From: Xenophilus sp. L33 | GTDB lineage: Bacteria; Pseudomonadota; Gammaproteobacteria; Burkholderiales; Burkholderiaceae_C | Assembly (NCBI RefSeq): GCF_009765735.1 | Contig: NZ_LMUW01000224.1 | Coordinates: 1-54,555, forward strand | DNA length: 54,555 bases | Direction: 5' to 3' | Part shown: positions 50,599 to 54,555 of the stretch, piece after piece | Layout: every line of letters begins with the position of its first letter | Position numbering within the stretch: position 1 is the stretch's first letter | The notes under the pieces: model-generated | Databases searched by the model: none | The model's input: only the letters and a program-made list of their open reading frames with translations | What the model was told of the DNA's origin: nothing | Translations under genes and position numbers: made by a program

Positions 50599-51423
50599 TT
50601 ACTTCTTGCGACGCGACACGATGAAGACTTGCGTGCGCTTATTGTTACGGGTGCGATAGCCCTTGGTCAGGTTGCCCCACGGGTCGACAGGATGGCGGCC
50701 TTCGCCGGTCTTGCCTTCGCCGCCACCGTGCGGGTGGTCGACCGGGTTCATCACCACGCCGCGAACGGTCGGGCGGATACCCATGTGACGCTTCACACCG
50801 GCCTTGCCGAGTTGGCGCAGGCTGTGTTCTTCGTTGGCGACTTCACCGATGGTGGCGCGGCATTCGACGTGCACGCGACGGACTTCGCCGGACCGCATGC
50901 GGACCTGGGCGTAGACGCCTTCGCGCGCCAGCAGCGTGGCCGAGGTGCCGGCCGAACGCGCGATCTGCGCGCCCTTGCCGGGTTGCAGCTCGATGCAGTG
51001 GATCGTCGAACCGACCGGGATGTTGCGGATCGGCAGCGTGTTGCCGGCGCGGATCGGGGCTTCCGAACCACTCAGCAGCGTCGCACCGGCTTCCAGACCG
51101 CGCGGGGCGATGATGTAGCGGCGTTCGCCGTCGGCGTAGCACACCAGCGCGATGTGGGCGGTGCGGTTCGGGTCGTACTCGATGCGTTCGACCTTGGCCG
51201 GGATGCCGTCCTTGTTGCGCACGAAGTCGACCACGCGGTAGTGGTGCTTGTGACCGCCGCCCTTGTGACGGGTGGTGATGTGGCCGTTGTTGTTGCGGCC
51301 GGCCTTCTGGAATTGCGGCTCCAGCAGGGCTGCGTGCGGCGCACCCTTGAACAGGTGGTCCCGCGAGATCTTCACCGCGCCGCGTTGGCCCGGCGAAGTG
51401 GGTTTCATCTTGATGACGGCCAT
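50599..51423 (-). CDS. rplB: 50S ribosomal protein L2
   Basis: Product of 274 aa. MAVIKMKPTSPGQRGAVKIS start, GRNNNGHITTRHKGGGHKHH, and the peptidyl-transferase-proximal RGVVMNPVDHPHGGGEGKTG with the essential His. Normal length. Two bases after the rplW stop. Confidence 0.98.
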   Translation of the reverse strand: MAVIKMKPTSPGQRGAVKISRDHLFKGAPHAALLEPQFQKAGRNNNGHITTRHKGGGHKHHYRVVDFVRNKDGIPAKVERIEYDPNRTAHIALVCYADGERRYIIAPRGLEAGATLLSGSEAPIRAGNTLPIRNIPVGSTIHCIELQPGKGAQIARSAGTSATLLAREGVYAQVRMRSGEVRRVHVECRATIGEVANEEHSLRQLGKAGVKRHMGIRPTVRGVVMNPVDHPHGGGEGKTGEGRHPVDPWGNLTKGYRTRNNKRTQVFIVSRRKK

Positions 51424-51425
51424 GA

Positions 51426-51761
51426 TTAAGCGCCTTCCCCGACGAGGTTGAGCTCTTGACCAGGCTTCAGGGTGACATAGGCCTTGCGAACGTTGTCGCG
51501 GCGACCCATGGACTTGCCGAAGCGCTTGGACTTGCCCTTGGTGTTGAGCACCGAAACGCCCTTGACCTCGACCTTGAACATCAGTTCGACGGCCGCCTTG
51601 ATCTCGGGCTTCGTGGCGTCCTGGAGCACCTTGAAGGTGACCGAGTTGGACTTCTCGCCGACCATCGTGGCCTTTTCGGACACGACCGGGGCGACCAGCA
51701 CGTTCATCAGCCGACCTTCGTCGAACTTGCGTTGTGCCGGAGTGGGATTCATGCGGCTCAT
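51426..51761 (-). CDS. rplW: 50S ribosomal protein L23
   Basis: Product of 111 aa from ATG 51761, overlapping the rplD stop (ATGA); a second ATG three codons in is an alternative. GRLMNVLVAPVVSEKATMVG and TKPEIKAAVELMFKVEVKGV are the L23 core, followed by NTKGKSKRFGKSMGRRDNVR. It forms the exit-site docking surface for trigger factor and SRP. Confidence 0.97.
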   Translation of the reverse strand: MSRMNPTPAQRKFDEGRLMNVLVAPVVSEKATMVGEKSNSVTFKVLQDATKPEIKAAVELMFKVEVKGVSVLNTKGKSKRFGKSMGRRDNVRKAYVTLKPGQELNLVGEGA

Positions 51762-52378
51762 GCGAACATCTCCTTGAGCTTGTCGACGGCGCCCTTGGTG
51801 ACCAGCACCTTCTTGTAGTGGACCAGCGACACCGGATCGGCGTAGCGCGGTTCGACCACGAGCACGTTGACCAGGTTGCGCGAAGCCAGGTAGAGGTTCT
51901 CGTCGACTTCCTCGGCGATCACCAGCACCGACTCCAGGTTCATGGCCTTGAAGCGGGCAGCCAGCGGCTTGGTCTTGGGCGAGTCGACCTTGATCGAATC
52001 GACCACGGCCAGGCGGCCTTCGCGAGCGAGCTGCGAGAAGATCGACGCCATGCCGGCGCGGTACATCTTCTTGTTGATCTTCTGCGTGAAGTTCTCGTCG
52101 GGCATGTTCGGGAAGATGCGACCACCCCCGCGCCACAGCGGCGAGGACGTCATACCGGCACGGGCGCGGCCCGTTCCCTTTTGCTTGAACGGCTTCTTGG
52201 TCGAGTGATGGACCTGCTCGCGGTCCTTTTGGGCGCGCGTGCCTTGACGGGCATTGGCCTGGAAGGCGACGACGATCTGGTGCACCAGGTCTTCGTTGTA
52301 GTCACGGCCGAACACGGTCTCGGGGGCGTCGAATTTCGACGCGGCCTGGCCTTGCTCGTTCAGGAGTTCGAGTTCCAT
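51758..52378 (-). CDS. rplD: 50S ribosomal protein L4
   Basis: Product of 206 aa. ETVFGRDYNEDLVHQIVVAF, then RQGTRAQKDREQVHHSTKKP and FKQKGTGRARAGMTSSPLWR form the tunnel loop, and VLVVEPRYADPVSLVHYKKV lies in the C-terminal part. In gamma-proteobacteria L4 also represses its own S10 operon; whether this is so here is unknown. It shares one base with the rplC stop (TAATG). Confidence 0.97.
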   Translation of the reverse strand: MELELLNEQGQAASKFDAPETVFGRDYNEDLVHQIVVAFQANARQGTRAQKDREQVHHSTKKPFKQKGTGRARAGMTSSPLWRGGGRIFPNMPDENFTQKINKKMYRAGMASIFSQLAREGRLAVVDSIKVDSPKTKPLAARFKAMNLESVLVIAEEVDENLYLASRNLVNVLVVEPRYADPVSLVHYKKVLVTKGAVDKLKEMFA

Positions 52379-53058
52379 TACTTGGCTCCTTCAGCGGCTT
52401 GCGGCTTGGCCTTGACGGCCGGGCGCACGGTGACGAAGCCACCCTTCGAGCCGGGGATCGCGCCGCGGATCAGCAGCAGGCCGCGCGCTTCGTCGATGCG
52501 GATCACGTCGAGGTTCTGGGTCGTCACGGTGTCGACGCCGAGGTGGCCCGTCATGCGCTTGCCCGGGAACACGCGACCCGGATCCTGCGCCATGCCGATC
52601 GAGCCGGGCACGTTGTGCGAACGGCTGTTGCCGTGCGAGGCGCGCTGCGAGCTCATGTGGTGACGCTTGATGGTGCCGGCGTAGCCCTTGCCGATCGTCG
52701 TGCCCTGCACGTCGACCTTCTGGCCGACCGCGAACACGCTGGCCGCGGCGATCACGCCACCGGCCTTGTGCTGACCGGCCGTGTCGGCGGTCACGCGGAA
52801 TTCCTGGATGATTTCGCCAGCTTCGACACCCGCCTTGGCGAGGTGGCCGGCTTGCGGCTTGGTCACGCGCGATGCCTTGCGGGATCCGAAGGTGACCTGC
52901 AGAGCGACGTAGCCGTCGGTCTCTTGGGTTTTGATCTGGGTCACGCGGTTGTTGGACACATCCACCACCGTGACAGGAACTGCGTCCCCGTCATCGGTGA
53001 AGAGACGCATCATCCCCACCTTGCGGCCCAGCAACCCGAGGGAGTTGCTCAGACTCAT
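52378..53058 (-). CDS. rplC: 50S ribosomal protein L3
   Basis: Product of 226 aa from ATG 53058 (MSLSNSLGLLGRKVGMMRLF), preceded by GGAGAAAACAT. Conserved body: GKGYAGTIKRHHMSSQRASH (Gln-methylation region), GSIGMAQDPGRVFPGKRMTG and LLIRGAIPGSKGGFVTVRPA. The open frame reaches 53106 through the leader. First gene of the transcript starting about 150 bases upstream. Confidence 0.97.
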   Translation of the reverse strand: MSLSNSLGLLGRKVGMMRLFTDDGDAVPVTVVDVSNNRVTQIKTQETDGYVALQVTFGSRKASRVTKPQAGHLAKAGVEAGEIIQEFRVTADTAGQHKAGGVIAAASVFAVGQKVDVQGTTIGKGYAGTIKRHHMSSQRASHGNSRSHNVPGSIGMAQDPGRVFPGKRMTGHLGVDTVTTQNLDVIRIDEARGLLLIRGAIPGSKGGFVTVRPAVKAKPQAAEGAK

Positions 53059-53213
53059 ATGTTTTCTCCAAAAAATGGAAGTCTTCCCTCGCCGCTGCCA
53101 CTTCAATTGGCGACAGCGTTTGAGCCGGTGAAGGCTCTTGCGAGAAAAGGTTGATAAATCTTCGTCCCGTGCATTCCAGGCAGGCCTGAGGCGCTCGTTG
53201 GGCGAAGCCGGCG

Positions 53214-53243
53214 ATTATAGCCCGAGAGTGCTGCACGACGCAA
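53214..53243 (-). promoter_or_regulatory. Promoter of the rplC-rpsQ operon
   Basis: On the minus strand, TTGCGT (53238-53243), 18 bases, perfect TATAAT (53214-53219), located between the rpsJ terminator and rplC. Predicted start near 53207, giving a leader of about 150 bases that could house autoregulation. Confidence 0.7.
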
Positions 53244-53261
53244 GCGACCCTGGGCAGGGCA

Positions 53262-53298
53262 CCAAAGAAGAAGCCCGCCGGCATCGCTGCCGGCGGGC
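53262..53298 (-). terminator. Intrinsic terminator after rpsJ
   Basis: 11-bp perfect stem GCCCGCCGGCA / TGCCGGCGGGC (53273-53298, loop 4), followed on the minus strand by TTCTTCTTT. A strong terminator 21 bases after rpsJ that detaches tuf-rpsJ from rplC. Confidence 0.88.
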
Positions 53299-53319
53299 CC
53301 GCATGCAGAGGCCCGAGGC

Positions 53320-53634
53320 TTACTGCAGCTTGATCTCGACGTCGACGCCGGCCGGCAGGTCGAGCTTCATCAGCGCGTCCACGGTCTTGTCGGTCGGATC
53401 GACGATGTCCATCAGGCGCTGGTGCGTGCGGATCTCGAACTGGTCGCGGCTGGTCTTGTTGACGTGCGGCGAACGCAGGATGTCGAAACGCTTCATGCGG
53501 GTCGGCAGGGGCACGGGGCCCTTGACGATCGCGCCGGTGCGCTTGGCGGTGTCGACGATCTCGGCAGCCGATTGGTCGATCAGCTTGTAATCGAACGCCT
53601 TCAGGCGGATGCGGATTTTTTGCTTCGTGGCCAT
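53320..53634 (-). CDS. rpsJ: 30S ribosomal protein S10
   Basis: Product of 104 aa from ATG 53634 (MATKQKIRIRLKAFDYKLID); 26 more codons upstream in frame overlap the tuf end and are not used. Core: SAAEIVDTAKRTGAIVKGPV, PLPTRMKRFDILRSPHVNKT and HQRLMDIVDPTDKTVDALMK. Part of the 30S head and, as NusE, of the antitermination complex. Twenty-two bases after tuf, so probably the last gene of the str operon. Confidence 0.97.
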   Translation of the reverse strand: MATKQKIRIRLKAFDYKLIDQSAAEIVDTAKRTGAIVKGPVPLPTRMKRFDILRSPHVNKTSRDQFEIRTHQRLMDIVDPTDKTVDALMKLDLPAGVDVEIKLQ

Positions 53635-53656
53635 GGTGATTCCTTTGTGCCTTCGA

Positions 53657-54555
53657 TCAGATGTCGAGGATCTTGGCGACGACGCCCGAACCCACGGTGC
53701 GGCCGCCTTCACGGATGGCGAAGCGCAGACCCTCTTCCATCGCGATCGGGTTGATCAGCTTCACGGTGATGCTCACGTTGTCGCCGGGCATGACCATTTC
53801 CTTGTCCTTGGGCAACTCGATCGCGCCGGTGACGTCGGTCGTGCGGAAGTAGAACTGCGGACGGTAGTTGTTGAAGAACGGCGTGTGACGGCCGCCCTCG
53901 TCCTTCGACAGCACATACACCTCGGCGGTGAAGTGCGTGTGCGGCTTGATCGAGCCGGGCTTGCACAGCACCTGGCCGCGTTCGACTTCTTCGCGCTTGG
54001 TGCCGCGCAGCAGCACGCCCACGTTGTCGCCCGCTTGACCCTGGTCGAGCAGCTTGCGGAACATTTCCACGCCGGTGCAGGTGGTCTTGACGGTCGGGCG
54101 GATGCCGACGATCTCGATTTCCTCGCCGACCTTGATCACGCCGCGCTCCACCGCACCGGTCACGACCGTGCCGCGACCCGAGATCGAGAACACGTCTTCG
54201 ACGGGCATCAGGAAGGTGCCGTCCACGGCGCGCTCGGGCGTCGGGATGTAGCTGTCGAGCGCCTCGGCCAGCTTCATGATGGCTTGTTCGCCCAGCGGGC
54301 CCTTGTCGCCTTCCAGGGCGAGCTTGGCCGAGCCGTGGATGATCGGGGTGTCGTCGCCCGGGAATTCGTACTTGTCGAGCAGCTCGCGAACTTCCATCTC
54401 GACCAGCTCGAGCAGTTCGGCGTCGTCCACCATGTCGCACTTGTTCAGGAACACGATGATGTAGCCCACGCCCACCTGGCGCGCCAGCAGGATGTGCTCA
54501 CGGGTTTGCGGCATCGGGCCGTCGGCGGCCGAGCACACCAGGATCGCGCCGTCCA
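53657..54555 (-). CDS. tuf: Translation elongation factor Tu, partial (N-terminus outside window)
   Basis: About 299 residues are present, continuing past the window edge in frame (DGAILVCSAADGPMPQTREH). G-domain motif G4 NKCD in FLNKCDMVDD and G5 SAKLALEG are visible; domain 2 starts near RAVDGTFLMPVEDVFSISGR and domain 3 ends GRTVGSGVVAKILDI. It delivers aminoacyl-tRNA to the ribosome. The C-terminal two thirds are intact. Confidence 0.98.
   Translation of the reverse strand, partial: DGAILVCSAADGPMPQTREHILLARQVGVGYIIVFLNKCDMVDDAELLELVEMEVRELLDKYEFPGDDTPIIHGSAKLALEGDKGPLGEQAIMKLAEALDSYIPTPERAVDGTFLMPVEDVFSISGRGTVVTGAVERGVIKVGEEIEIVGIRPTVKTTCTGVEMFRKLLDQGQAGDNVGVLLRGTKREEVERGQVLCKPGSIKPHTHFTAEVYVLSKDEGGRHTPFFNNYRPQFYFRTTDVTGAIELPKDKEMVMPGDNVSITVKLINPIAMEEGLRFAIREGGRTVGSGVVAKILDI

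Overview
The window is GC-rich, densely packed bacterial chromosome. Housekeeping content places it in Betaproteobacteria, order Burkholderiales, most likely family Comamonadaceae (a Variovorax-like genus is plausible). The support is a complete F-type ATP synthase operon, the lipB-lipA pair, an EIIA/HPr/EI phosphotransferase trio with no sugar permease, and an S10 ribosomal cluster next to tuf. This is inferred from gene content and protein similarity remembered from those families; no search was run. Coordinates follow reading frames and start codons read from the sequence. No stretch above about 300 bases lacks a gene, and I saw no tRNA, rRNA, CRISPR array, transposase or phage gene.

Layout. 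1-605: tail of one TPM-domain protein and a second complete one (+). 627-1202: a lone cyclic-nucleotide-binding-domain protein (-). 1257-14185: a roughly 13 kb co-directional (-) surface-structure operon with five or six pilin/adhesin-type proteins, two PapD-type chaperones, one FimD-type usher and, unusually, a type V autotransporter whose passenger and beta-barrel are in different frames. A strong inverted repeat overlies its putative promoter. 14390-20462: the four-gene ligase-associated DNA repair cluster (PdeM phosphoesterase, Lhr-like helicase, ATP-dependent ligase, MBL-fold exonuclease), joined mostly by ATGA overlaps. 20540-21484: a LysR regulator interrupted by an amber codon. 21545-27511: a sugar/polyol catabolic module (Gfo/Idh/MocA oxidoreductase, periplasmic binding protein, permease, double-ATPase, ROK repressor); the ATPase carries an in-frame insertion that looks like a palindromic intergenic repeat.

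27665-34831: atpI-B-E-F-H-A-G-D-C with promoter and terminator signals. 35027-37111 (+): DUF493 protein, lipB and lipA for lipoate synthesis and attachment. 37236-39885 (+): an acyl/aryl-CoA ligase-like enzyme overlapping an SLC13-type permease. 39896-42978 (-): a Cpx-like arrangement of Spy/CpxP-type lipoprotein, DUF4260 membrane protein, OmpR-type regulator and histidine kinase. 43101-45590 (-): ptsI, ptsH and an EIIA-Man gene, probably regulatory. 45681-47946: a lipoprotein, a TlpA-like redoxin, a GNAT acetyltransferase and a peroxiredoxin. 48041-54555 (-): tuf (partial), rpsJ, a terminator and promoter, then rplC-D-W-B, rpsS, rplV, rpsC, rplP, rpmC, rpsQ and a terminator. The expected spc genes (rplN onward) do not follow.

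The parts most worth a second look are the hybrid chaperone-usher/autotransporter operon with its operator-like repeat and frameshift, the palindromic repeat captured inside an ABC ATPase, and the amber-interrupted LysR gene.
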